This document shows positions 6,365 to 14,161 of a stretch of 15,392 nt of DNA, in pieces (position 1 is the stretch's first letter; every line of letters starts with the position of its first letter). The notes beneath the pieces are model-generated. The model worked only from the letters and a program-made list of their open reading frames with translations, did no database searches and was not told where the DNA came from. This DNA is from Saprospiraceae bacterium (GTDB lineage: Bacteria > Bacteroidota > Bacteroidia > Chitinophagales > Saprospiraceae), in the NCBI GenBank assembly GCA_029262975.1, contig JAJCYJ010000049.1:1-15392 (forward strand), in the 5' to 3' direction. Position numbers and translations under genes: made by a program.

Positions 6365-9300
6365 TTATTCAATCATAATCATCTTTCTTGTCGTGGTAAA
6401 GTCACCACTCTCTAACTGATAATAGAGGACTCCACCCGAACCAAGTTCGGATTTTTTCAAGATCACTTCATTATAGCCTATCCCATAAGTTCCTTCAATA
6501 ATCATTATTTTCTTTCCAGTTACATCCATCACAGTAATTGTTGCATTACCAGCCTGTGGTAATTCAAAACCTATAGTTGTACTTTCAAGAAACGGATTTG
6601 GAACATTCTGCATCAGTGAATAAGAAAGAGCTTCTAAATTAAAATACTCCATTCCAATATCAAGTCTGGTTTGACTTGCGGTATAGGCAATAGCAGTTGT
6701 AATCCGCGAGCTGATTGTAAATGCCTGACTGAGTTGTACATTTTCAGTAGCTCTAAATACCATCCTGTATAATTCATCATTTACAGTCACACCTTCAGGT
6801 GAGAACCATGCCGTAGTCACTGTATTGGCATCTAACATTCCGAAATTAGAAGGACCTACTTCTATGGCTCCTGATGTAGCAGCCACAAACTCAAGACCCG
6901 TTAATTCCATAGTATATTGATAAGCAGTAATATCCAGGAAGTTCTCGGAGGTCATTGCTACTTCTACTATTTCACCTTTGGTGATATAGGCATCTTCGAT
7001 TTTTAGACTTAACATTCCAGCACTTCGGGATCCTGCATCGATGAGGCTATTGGCAATAGCGCTACCATTTACATCGCCAATTTTGACAGCTATAAAGTTT
7101 TGACCTTTAGCTGAGCCCTGATAATCGTCTATGACGATCGATTCAATAAACGGAAATGGAATTGAAGCATTTTCAAACTTCTGAGAAGCGTCAACAAATC
7201 TCCAACTTTTATTTCTCGGTAAATCATCATATACACCCAGGATTAACTTGCGTAAATCAACCAAATCGAGCGCACTGATTCTTCCGTCATTATTAATATC
7301 AGCCGCCATAACTTTATAAGGTGTATCGAGCAGGCTGGCTCCCAAAAGATGACGTTGTATGAGCACCACATCAAGTGATGATACGCCATTAAGATAATCA
7401 TTATCTTTTTCAGCTGAAATTTCAAAAGCACTATAAGCGATATCCTTAAAGGCATACTTGCCAACCACAGAAGTCATATCCTTCATGCCAACATTGAGAG
7501 ATACTTCAGCCTCCTCTACCATGTCTCCAAAAGATGTAGCAATTGCTCCTGAAACTTCATTTTCTGAACCCGGATCGACACTTGAATTTGGACAATTGTC
7601 ATTGAAATCATCTACTCTCAATGAGACATTACAAAAATCAAAATTGCCCAAAGCGTCAACTGCGTATAATTCGAGATCAAAAACCTCACTTAGGCCATCA
7701 TCAATATCCTCACATCTAAATGTCAGTGAAGGACTGTAATTACCATCAGAATCTTTGAAGAATAAATCCACTTCACTACAATTATCAAAACTTCCTGCAT
7801 CAAAATCAGTGGCCCAAATTGTAGCTGTTCCGTCAGTATTCATCGTACTTGTACTTAACCTCTGTATACATAGCGGTGTCGGGTTTTTGTCTTCAATAAA
7901 GATGACATACGTCTCTGCGCTTCCCTCATTACCACAATTATCTTTTACTATCCATCTAATCAAATGCACATCACCAGTCATACCTACTTGTGTACTCATT
8001 GTGGCTTCTGAACCAAAGAAATCTTTCGTGGCCAAAAGCTCTTCAACACCGTCATTTAACTTAAATACCTGGATAAACCACCCTGCTTTCGAGGCATCAA
8101 TCTCAGTATCTCCACACATATCTGTAACAGTAGCACTGGTTATATCCGAAGAAAAACAATCGTCAAAATTGTCTCCTTTAAAGCCTGCTCCTCCAAAAAT
8201 ACTCAATGTGATTGTGTCAGGGGCCGTTACAACAGGATCATCAAAATCAAGGATTTTAATAACCTGGTCATATGAGTAGTAGCCATCTACATCCACGGTG
8301 TCATATCGGAAATATATATCATCAGACACACCAGCAGGTTTCTCACATTCCTCGCAATATTCACCAACAGTATTTCTCTTATCTGTTAACCAATCACCAT
8401 CGCCTAACCATGTATCATCAATAGCGGTAAAGCTATCAAATGAATCATTTTCATCGTCAATCGAGCTATTATTAGGATCCCAGGTACACCAGTCAATTAC
8501 TGTCCACTTTCTGAGAATTTTCTTACAAGCACCTATAGCTTCAACATTCAAATCTTCAAAATTTACACCGATCAATCCACAAGTCGAAATACACCAGACT
8601 GGTTCTCCGGTAAATCCTCCTCCTGAACATTCAAATGGGTCACCCATTTCGATGAGGTCATCATATTCCACTATGACAAATTGTTCATTACCATCATCAT
8701 CGCGTATTGCATCGCCTTCATCATCTACAAGCAATTCACATTCTCTTCTGATACCCGGAACATCGTCATTATTATAATGCTTGGGCCATTTTATTTCATA
8801 AGGATTGAATCTGCTATCTGCATCGATTGTGATCACTGTAGTACAGATAACATCTCCGTTACGTGTCCATATTACATTCTTAACCCCGTTACCACAATTA
8901 TCGAAATCTTCCGTCATCGTCATTTCAAGTTCATCTATAGAACACACACCATGAAAAATGACTGGTTGTGGAATATCAAATTCTTCTCCACACCCAACTT
9001 TGAATGGTTGAGGGCAAATAACGATCGGCGAGGTTTTGTCCTCTACAAAAACATTTGTCCAGGTCACTGCTTCTCGATCGCTTCCATTTCTCACGATCAT
9101 GGCTACAGAATTCAGACCTAATGAGGCACAACAGAATTTCACATATTCCTTACAGAATACATAGGGGATCTCAGGTCTGCCATCAGTTGTTTTTGTATCC
9201 GGAATCGCAGGTAAGATACCATCAACATAACAACCAAATGCGTGATAAATTAACTTTCCGTCGACAGAAGCATGAACTCCATTTAAAAATACAGGATTCT

Positions 9301-10858
9301 CTCTTTCTTCTTTTAATAAGAGACATATGTCAACTTCTCCGCATCCTGAATTGTGAGATCCTGCATCTATAGCATCTACAAAAACCTTAGCTACTCCTCT
9401 ATCCTCCAGGGTTTCTTCTACGAGAGGGTCACCCGAAAGTGTTACATTAATTTGATCCTCAGCTATTGCAACAGGCGCAATACTATCAACTGGGGTAACA
9501 TAAAACGTGTCCAACGCCCTTTGTCCACAATCGTCTATTGCAGTCACTAATACTTCTGCGACTTCTCCTAACCAGAGGCCACTTAGAATATTATTTTCAT
9601 CCACGAAACCTATCGAAGACTGGAATATAACTTGAAGTGTTTCTGAACATCCTTTGTCAATCTCTGCTGACAATTTTAATTGTGCAGAACATAACCATGG
9701 GGCAATAGCCACAAAACGATCTTTAACTGGTTTGATAATAGGACCTTCGGTCTCCACAATAATCCATTGAACCGTTTGCTTCAGACTTCCGTTACACCAG
9801 TCAAGAATACTCCAGGTACGCATGATTTTTGAATCTGGTCCTGCACACCCTGGAAATGCTTCATCGGTATATTTTGTACTAAGATTACAAGTTGGCCCTT
9901 CTCTAAGTGGCAAAACGATATCTGTAATTGTTGTATCCGTAACCGTAATCAGTGTGTCTCTCTTGTCTATTACGTCTGTTAGCACCCAATATTCATTGCC
10001 ATCATCATCAGTAACCAACAGTTTTTGCTGGACGATCTCTTCTAACGTAATTATTGTATCTCTATCAGTATAAGTTGTATCCAGACCTTTGGGAATATAA
10101 GGATAAGCATCGCGAACACCTCGAGGTGCATATTCTTCGACTACTTCAGGGGTAGGATATTTGTTTCCAATATCATCACAAAATAGAAGGATAGCCTCTA
10201 ATTTGCTTGGACCGCCGAATGGCCCGACGACCATTCCTGTATCCAAGGGGCGCTCTATAATTGTGTCGATTATAAGAGGCGTAGGTACTTTAAAATCACC
10301 GTAGTCTATAATACCTGTTATCTTTCTGACCGTTATAAATCCGGTACAAGCTTCACCTTCAGTATCAATTGTTTCGACTAAATCACTGATAGGAGCACTG
10401 CAAAGTCCGTTAATTTGGGCCTGAAGTTCATTTAGATCCGGCAAATCAGGATATGGCTGACTGCACATGATCTCCGTCACCGTAATAATTGGATCAGGTA
10501 TACTCTTTATTTCAAAATTTATATGCCCCCAGCAGACCATAGGGCCTGTACCGTCTGAACTGGCATATAATCGATATTGCACCTGGCCTCCATTCGGCAA
10601 GCCAAGGCTAATTATTGATCCGTGTACTTCACCATTGACGAAAGCTGATGTCGATCCCGTTCCAACCAATGTAATACTTCCAGCACTTGCAGCAGGGCCG
10701 CTAGCTCGAAGAATTTGTGGTGAAATGATAAATTGACAAGAAGCATCAACAGATATGTTTGTCTCAGCCGCACAGGAGCTAGATTGCGCAATTCCTACGT
10801 GTAACGACAAACAGAAGCATACGAAAAGGGATAGACAGATTGTCTTCAATCTTTTCAT
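6365..10858 (-). CDS. Large secreted Cys-rich protein with dockerin, cohesin-like and T9SS type A sorting domains
   Basis: The 1497-residue product starts with a signal peptide (about 1-25, ending near GIAQ). Residues about 26-1100 are acidic, Cys-rich Ig/HYR-like beta modules with recurring motifs: RTWSILDWCN (about 345), RKWTVIDWCT (about 785), RWIVKDNCGN (about 970), and DAGS-type modules near 497 and 1018. The tail has a carboxypeptidase-regulatory-like segment (about 1100-1145). A dockerin pair follows (NGVSSLDVVLIQRHLLG, then DINNDGRISALDLVDL at 1187-1202, a Ca2+-binding D-x-N-x-D-G loop), then a cohesin-like domain (about 1283-1400). It ends in a T9SS type A sorting domain (about 1412-1497, with NVPNPF and a final RKMIMIE). 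It should cross the outer membrane by T9SS and be anchored or released; an adhesive or structural role is inferred. The frame is unbroken, with a strong terminator downstream. No enzyme motif was seen. Confidence 0.93.
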   Translation of the reverse strand: MKRLKTICLSLFVCFCLSLHVGIAQSSSCAAETNISVDASCQFIISPQILRASGPAASAGSITLVGTGSTSAFVNGEVHGSIISLGLPNGGQVQYRLYASSDGTGPMVCWGHINFEIKSIPDPIITVTEIMCSQPYPDLPDLNELQAQINGLCSAPISDLVETIDTEGEACTGFITVRKITGIIDYGDFKVPTPLIIDTIIERPLDTGMVVGPFGGPSKLEAILLFCDDIGNKYPTPEVVEEYAPRGVRDAYPYIPKGLDTTYTDRDTIITLEEIVQQKLLVTDDDGNEYWVLTDVIDKRDTLITVTDTTITDIVLPLREGPTCNLSTKYTDEAFPGCAGPDSKIMRTWSILDWCNGSLKQTVQWIIVETEGPIIKPVKDRFVAIAPWLCSAQLKLSAEIDKGCSETLQVIFQSSIGFVDENNILSGLWLGEVAEVLVTAIDDCGQRALDTFYVTPVDSIAPVAIAEDQINVTLSGDPLVEETLEDRGVAKVFVDAIDAGSHNSGCGEVDICLLLKEERENPVFLNGVHASVDGKLIYHAFGCYVDGILPAIPDTKTTDGRPEIPYVFCKEYVKFCCASLGLNSVAMIVRNGSDREAVTWTNVFVEDKTSPIVICPQPFKVGCGEEFDIPQPVIFHGVCSIDELEMTMTEDFDNCGNGVKNVIWTRNGDVICTTVITIDADSRFNPYEIKWPKHYNNDDVPGIRRECELLVDDEGDAIRDDDGNEQFVIVEYDDLIEMGDPFECSGGGFTGEPVWCISTCGLIGVNFEDLNVEAIGACKKILRKWTVIDWCTWDPNNSSIDDENDSFDSFTAIDDTWLGDGDWLTDKRNTVGEYCEECEKPAGVSDDIYFRYDTVDVDGYYSYDQVIKILDFDDPVVTAPDTITLSIFGGAGFKGDNFDDCFSSDITSATVTDMCGDTEIDASKAGWFIQVFKLNDGVEELLATKDFFGSEATMSTQVGMTGDVHLIRWIVKDNCGNEGSAETYVIFIEDKNPTPLCIQRLSTSTMNTDGTATIWATDFDAGSFDNCSEVDLFFKDSDGNYSPSLTFRCEDIDDGLSEVFDLELYAVDALGNFDFCNVSLRVDDFNDNCPNSSVDPGSENEVSGAIATSFGDMVEEAEVSLNVGMKDMTSVVGKYAFKDIAYSAFEISAEKDNDYLNGVSSLDVVLIQRHLLGASLLDTPYKVMAADINNDGRISALDLVDLRKLILGVYDDLPRNKSWRFVDASQKFENASIPFPFIESIVIDDYQGSAKGQNFIAVKIGDVNGSAIANSLIDAGSRSAGMLSLKIEDAYITKGEIVEVAMTSENFLDITAYQYTMELTGLEFVAATSGAIEVGPSNFGMLDANTVTTAWFSPEGVTVNDELYRMVFRATENVQLSQAFTISSRITTAIAYTASQTRLDIGMEYFNLEALSYSLMQNVPNPFLESTTIGFELPQAGNATITVMDVTGKKIMIIEGTYGIGYNEVILKKSELGSGGVLYYQLESGDFTTTRKMIMIE

Positions 10859-10937
10859 GAGATTTGGGGTTTAATTATTAAAAGCTTTGCTATAAACTGG
10901 GGTCGTGCTGAGCCTATTAATAATTATGATCTCGTAC

Positions 10938-10973
10938 CTAAGTGAATCTGATTTCGTCTGTCTATTCACTTAG
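10938..10973 (-). promoter_or_regulatory. Perfect 10-bp inverted repeat at the predicted transcript start
   Basis: CTAAGTGAAT (10938-10947) and ATTCACTTAG (10964-10973) are exact reverse complements with a 16-base spacer. The repeat begins about where transcription from the -7 box at 10980-10987 would start. It would be either an operator or a hairpin at the extreme 5' end of the leader (about 115 nt) of the 1497-residue gene. Which one cannot be told from sequence. Confidence 0.5.
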
Positions 10974-10979
10974 ATATCA

Positions 10980-10987
10980 CAAACGTA
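10980..10987 (-). promoter_or_regulatory. Candidate -7 box for the 1497-residue gene
   Basis: On the - strand this reads TACGTTTG, an exact TAnnTTTG match. Very AT-rich DNA (10988-11040) lies upstream and includes the palindrome ATATATAA-TTTTG-TTATATAT (10989-11009). No -33 TTTG was found at the expected spacing. Confidence 0.4.
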
Positions 10988-11032
10988 CATATATAATTTT
11001 GTTATATATATAAATTTTCCATAATTTTTTTG

Positions 11033-11063
11033 TAGAAATAGGGATCTAAGCCATTTAAATCCC
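11033..11063 (-). terminator. Possible terminator of the 22-residue-repeat gene
   Basis: On the - strand GGGAT-T-TAA (11063-11055) pairs with TTA-G-ATCCC (11049-11041) around a 5-base loop. This is nine pairs including one G-U, followed by TATTTC. It lies 35-57 bases after the stop of the 181-residue gene. The T-run is weak. Confidence 0.4.
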
Positions 11064-11097
11064 GCAGACCAAGCAAAATGTTGCGTCTATCTAAAGA

Positions 11098-11643
11098 TTA
11101 CGTCTTAGGTATACTCTGCCATAGAGCGATAAAAATGAGTGCCAATCTCGTAATCTTAGGTACTGAGTCAATCATGTAATCTTCAATTATCCAATCACGA
11201 GGGTCATCTCTGAATTCTGTTTTCATAGACCAAGCTGTTTTATTTCTTGGTGTATGCCAATTGTTCGCATCATTATTCCAAACCGTACTTAATAAATATC
11301 TCTGATCGCCATTTCGCACTTCCCAGCGGTTGACATCACCACGGTATTGCTGAACGATAATTACCAATTCGTTACCTGCTCTTATTTCCCACTGGCTTGG
11401 GTCACCCCTCCATTTAGTCTTTATTGAGCCCTCAATATCTCCTCCTTGAATTCGCCACTCATTCCAATTATTTTGCAGCGGCCAGATTAGGTTCAGTTGA
11501 ATAACAAATTCATCATCCTCTTCGAATCCAATTATTTCCCATTCATCAAAGCGATCATCCCATACCGTATGTACTTCACTAAAGTATGATTGGCTGGAAA
11601 GTGAAGAGCAGAACAGCAAGTACAGAATTACATGAATCTTCAT
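11098..11643 (-). CDS. Small secreted protein of tandem 22-residue aromatic repeats
   Basis: I do not recognise the family. The 181-residue product has a signal peptide (about 1-18, ending SLSSQS). It then has six tandem repeats of the form aromatic-x-x-D-x-x-x-W-x-(I/V)-x-x-G. The lead aromatics are W28, W54, W78, Y100, W122 and F144, each followed by a tryptophan seven residues later (W35, W85, W107, W129, W151), or nine later in the second repeat (W63). The last four are spaced by exactly 22 residues. Each repeat is probably two short beta strands, so the whole may be a small beta-stack or propeller-like fold (inferred). The C-terminus ends in a short hydrophobic stretch (about 166-176). 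There is no T9SS domain, lipobox or catalytic motif. It is divergent from the metalloprotease gene (167-bp gap) and upstream of the 1497-residue gene, but separated from that by a terminator and a promoter candidate. Confidence 0.85.
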   Translation of the reverse strand: MKIHVILYLLFCSSLSSQSYFSEVHTVWDDRFDEWEIIGFEEDDEFVIQLNLIWPLQNNWNEWRIQGGDIEGSIKTKWRGDPSQWEIRAGNELVIIVQQYRGDVNRWEVRNGDQRYLLSTVWNNDANNWHTPRNKTAWSMKTEFRDDPRDWIIEDYMIDSVPKITRLALIFIALWQSIPKT

Positions 11644-11702
11644 AAATGGATCAAATAGTATAAATATAAAACGAACAGCGAAAGTAAAGTATTTGTCAAA
11701 AA

Positions 11703-11738
11703 TCGGACTTGACTATCTGTGAGACAGATTTAATCCGA
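11703..11738. promoter_or_regulatory. Hairpin in the divergent promoter region
   Basis: ATCTGT (11715-11720) pairs with ACAGAT (11724-11729) around GAG. An outer TCGGA (11703-11707) pairs with TCCGA (11734-11738) across an unequal internal loop. It lies between two divergent secreted-protein genes, about 73 bases before the metalloprotease ATG. It has no T-run, so an operator or leader structure fits better than a terminator. Confidence 0.35.
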
Positions 11739-11810
11739 CGTCATATCATTGCACCCCAAGAGACTCAGAGAAGACAGGTATAGTTTGTTCAACCTGAGAA
11801 TCACCCCATT

Positions 11811-13667
11811 ATGAAATATTCCGTGACGAGATATATCGTCTGGATTTTGGTACTCATCTTTACCTTTTCGGAACGCGACCTTTCAGGCCAGCAACATGAG
11901 AATGATCAAATATCATTAATTTATCCAGAGGAAGAGGGTGGAAAATTGAGGTATAATCTCAATCCTACATCTATAAAATTGGTATTAAAACAAAAACCTG
12001 CTTTTTTTACTACTCAACTGCTTAGCCGCGAAGGAGTACTGATTTCAATTTCAGTGAAGAAAACCGTTATCAGTCGCAAAAAACTCTCGAAAAGCCTTTT
12101 TTATCAGGGCAAAATAACGAATGGATCTAAATCTCTTGTAAGCCTAACTATAACTGAAAATGGAATCTCCGGGTTTATTTCTGATCATCTTGGAAACTAT
12201 AAATTCACCACAGACAAAGATTCAATAATCAGACTTCATTTAGAAGATAATAATAAATCAAACGATCATTGGACGTGTCAGACAACGACCGCACATATTG
12301 ATAAAAATAATTATAATTATAATAAACCAAATTATAAATCTTTTTCAAATGATACCTTAAGTATCTATTTTGTATGTGATTATGAATTGTTTGAATTACA
12401 TGGTTTTTCTACTGAGGCCACGTTAGCCTATGTCTATGATCTCTTTCATCAGGTAAAAACAATTTATGACTCTGAAAATATCAATATTATTATTGAGGAT
12501 GTATTTATATGGGAATCCCCGGATCCTTTTGATGACACTTCTGCAGAAGCCGCTTTATTGAGTTTCAGAGATGAATTAGGGCAAAACCACAGTGGTCATT
12601 TTGCGCATCTTCTTTCCGGGACTTCAGCATTGAGTGGTGGCATTGCATTTATAAATGGATTATGTGACAGGAACAAATCATTTGGATATAGCAATGTTGA
12701 TGCCTTCATTGATACGCAAGGTGGATATTCATGGGATGTGCATGTTGTGGCCCATGAATTAGGACATAATATGGGGTCACCACATACACATGATTGCGCG
12801 TGGGGCCAAGATGGTACGGAGGCCATTGATGCATGCGGCGGACCTTTACCTGCTTGCGAAGATGCTCCTATTCCATCTGAGGGAGGAACTATAATGAGTT
12901 ACTGCCACACCGCTCCAGTTGGCGTAAATTTTAGCTTGGGATTTGGCCAGGAGCCTGGAGATCTTATAAGGGAGATGATCCAATTTTGTAATCCGGTCGA
13001 AGGAGAATCCTGTGAACAAGCCATTATAATAGATTCTTCCGGAACCTATTATTCCGGATTAATTAATAGTGGATCAGGTGCCAGCCATCCACAGGCCACC
13101 CATGCCAGATGGTATAAATTCATACCGCCAGCAAATGGAACAATTGAAATGGCAAGTTGCGGTCAAAATGTAGATACACGATTATTCTTATATACCGGAG
13201 TCTGTCATGAACTGTCAGAATTCGCGACTAGCGATGATGATTGTCTAAGTGGATCTGGTTATAACTACGCATCACAAATTATAAATTTAAATGTATCAGA
13301 AGGCAGTACGATATTCATTGAATGGGACGACAGATGGAGTAATGATTCGTTTGAGTTTTCTTTCTCATTTACAAATATAATAGAACCTTCCTGTACCAAT
13401 GGAATCATGGATGGACAAGAAACAGATATCGATTGTGGAGGTAATTGCGTACCATGCCTTATCCAGTGCGATGACGACGTACCACTTCCTTCGATGATTA
13501 ATGATTCAATAACTTTTATTACTCAATCGATGATTTCCTATAATGGGATTATTGATACTTCTGCATTTTTAGAACTTCGTACGAACCAGGGATTAGAAAT
13601 AAATCCTGGATTTGAAATATTTGCAGGAGGGCAATTAGAAGCAGATATTGGAAATTGTAATAACTAA
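11811..13667 (+). CDS. Secreted M12B (reprolysin-like) zinc metalloprotease
   Basis: This is a 618-residue exported protease. A signal peptide lies at about 1-26 (ending LSGQ) and a propeptide-like region at about 27-180. The catalytic domain (about 182-395) holds the zinc site HELGHNMGSPHTHD (H315, E316, H319, H325) and the Met-turn IMSYCH (M362), both intact. Residues about 400-522 look like a PPC-type beta-sandwich. A Cys knot-like motif ETDIDCGGNCVPC (537-549) follows, typical of secreted Saprospiraceae proteins. The last 60 residues resemble the beta-stack ('3-coathanger') C-terminal domain of Bacteroidota exported proteins, with LEINPGFEIFAGG and a final Cys. There is no type A sorting domain. 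C156 in the propeptide could act as a zinc-blocking cysteine (speculative). It should cleave proteins outside the cell; the substrate is unknown. Confidence 0.92.
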   Translation: MKYSVTRYIVWILVLIFTFSERDLSGQQHENDQISLIYPEEEGGKLRYNLNPTSIKLVLKQKPAFFTTQLLSREGVLISISVKKTVISRKKLSKSLFYQGKITNGSKSLVSLTITENGISGFISDHLGNYKFTTDKDSIIRLHLEDNNKSNDHWTCQTTTAHIDKNNYNYNKPNYKSFSNDTLSIYFVCDYELFELHGFSTEATLAYVYDLFHQVKTIYDSENINIIIEDVFIWESPDPFDDTSAEAALLSFRDELGQNHSGHFAHLLSGTSALSGGIAFINGLCDRNKSFGYSNVDAFIDTQGGYSWDVHVVAHELGHNMGSPHTHDCAWGQDGTEAIDACGGPLPACEDAPIPSEGGTIMSYCHTAPVGVNFSLGFGQEPGDLIREMIQFCNPVEGESCEQAIIIDSSGTYYSGLINSGSGASHPQATHARWYKFIPPANGTIEMASCGQNVDTRLFLYTGVCHELSEFATSDDDCLSGSGYNYASQIINLNVSEGSTIFIEWDDRWSNDSFEFSFSFTNIIEPSCTNGIMDGQETDIDCGGNCVPCLIQCDDDVPLPSMINDSITFITQSMISYNGIIDTSAFLELRTNQGLEINPGFEIFAGGQLEADIGNCNN

Positions 13668-13686
13668 ATTAGTATAATTATAATTT
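13652..13686. terminator. Weak AT-rich inverted repeat between convergent genes
   Basis: AAATTGTAAT (13652-13661) and ATTATAATTT (13677-13686) are reverse complements at 9 of 10 positions, with ACTAA/TTAGT inside. The repeat spans the stop codons of the convergent protease and ArsC-like genes, which are only 10 bp apart. The stem is almost all A-T, so a bidirectional terminator role is weak. Confidence 0.25.
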
Positions 13687-14034
13687 GTAAATATCAGTTG
13701 GACGAACACATAAAACTGCCTTATTACCCATAACAGCTATTGGAGATCTTAACAAATGTGGGTTTCTCTGAATGACATGCAACCAGCCTTCTTCATCCAA
13801 TTCTTTCCCTTTCAGAGTTCTTTGATATTCAGGCAAGGCTTTATTAAATAATTTTTTAGGTTCGATTTCAAGTTTTTGCAATAAGCCTTTCCATCCCGTG
13901 GTAGAAACGTTCGCATCACTGTGGCTGTAGGTTTTTACATGAGGAGAAATACTACGGGCAAATGCAATTGTTTTACGATCAGAATTAGAATCAGGGTTGT
14001 AATAAATCAATATTTCTCTTGGGTTGGTTTTCAT
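13678..14034 (-). CDS. ArsC/Spx-fold protein without the catalytic cysteine
   Basis: The 118-residue length is typical of ArsC/Spx/YffB proteins, which have a thioredoxin-like fold. The N-terminal IYYNPDSNSDRKT (10-22) aligns with the ArsC loop YHNPxCSxSRxT, but the catalytic Cys is Ser16. The C-terminal LLRSPIAVMGNKAVL (94-108) matches the conserved R-x-P-I-x-x-x-G-x-x-A-V segment, with R96. The only Cys is C109, far from the active site. Arsenate reduction by the usual thiol mechanism is therefore unlikely. Cys-less relatives annotated as arsenate reductase family occur in Bacteroidota (recalled), and their role is unknown to me. It is cytoplasmic with no signal peptide. It lies 127 bp downstream of the T9SS substrate gene on the same strand, so co-transcription is possible. 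No metal-resistance gene is adjacent. Confidence 0.85.
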   Translation of the reverse strand: MKTNPREILIYYNPDSNSDRKTIAFARSISPHVKTYSHSDANVSTTGWKGLLQKLEIEPKKLFNKALPEYQRTLKGKELDEEGWLHVIQRNPHLLRSPIAVMGNKAVLCVRPTDIYKL

Positions 14035-14161
14035 AAGTGCACATTTATTTAAATCTACACAAAAATTAACCGTTATCTTAATTTTCGAAATAATATTTCA
14101 ACTAAAATAAATATACCGCTTATTATACCTGAATATCCGAATATGCAGTATTTTATATGTT

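Noticed and set aside
7458..10736. Several + strand open frames of 65-174 codons antisense to the 1497-residue gene
   Set aside because: They lie opposite a long, clearly coding frame with signal peptide and known domains. Their products are Ser/Pro/Thr-rich shadow-like sequences without motifs or start signals.
11140..11160. Hydrophobic C-terminal stretch of the repeat protein as a membrane anchor
   Set aside because: It is only about 11 residues long with a basic residue just before it, too short for a confident membrane helix.
11753..11800. GTATAGTTTG as a -7 box for the metalloprotease
   Set aside because: It has one base too many between TA and TTTG and does not fit TAnnTTTG, with no -33 match.
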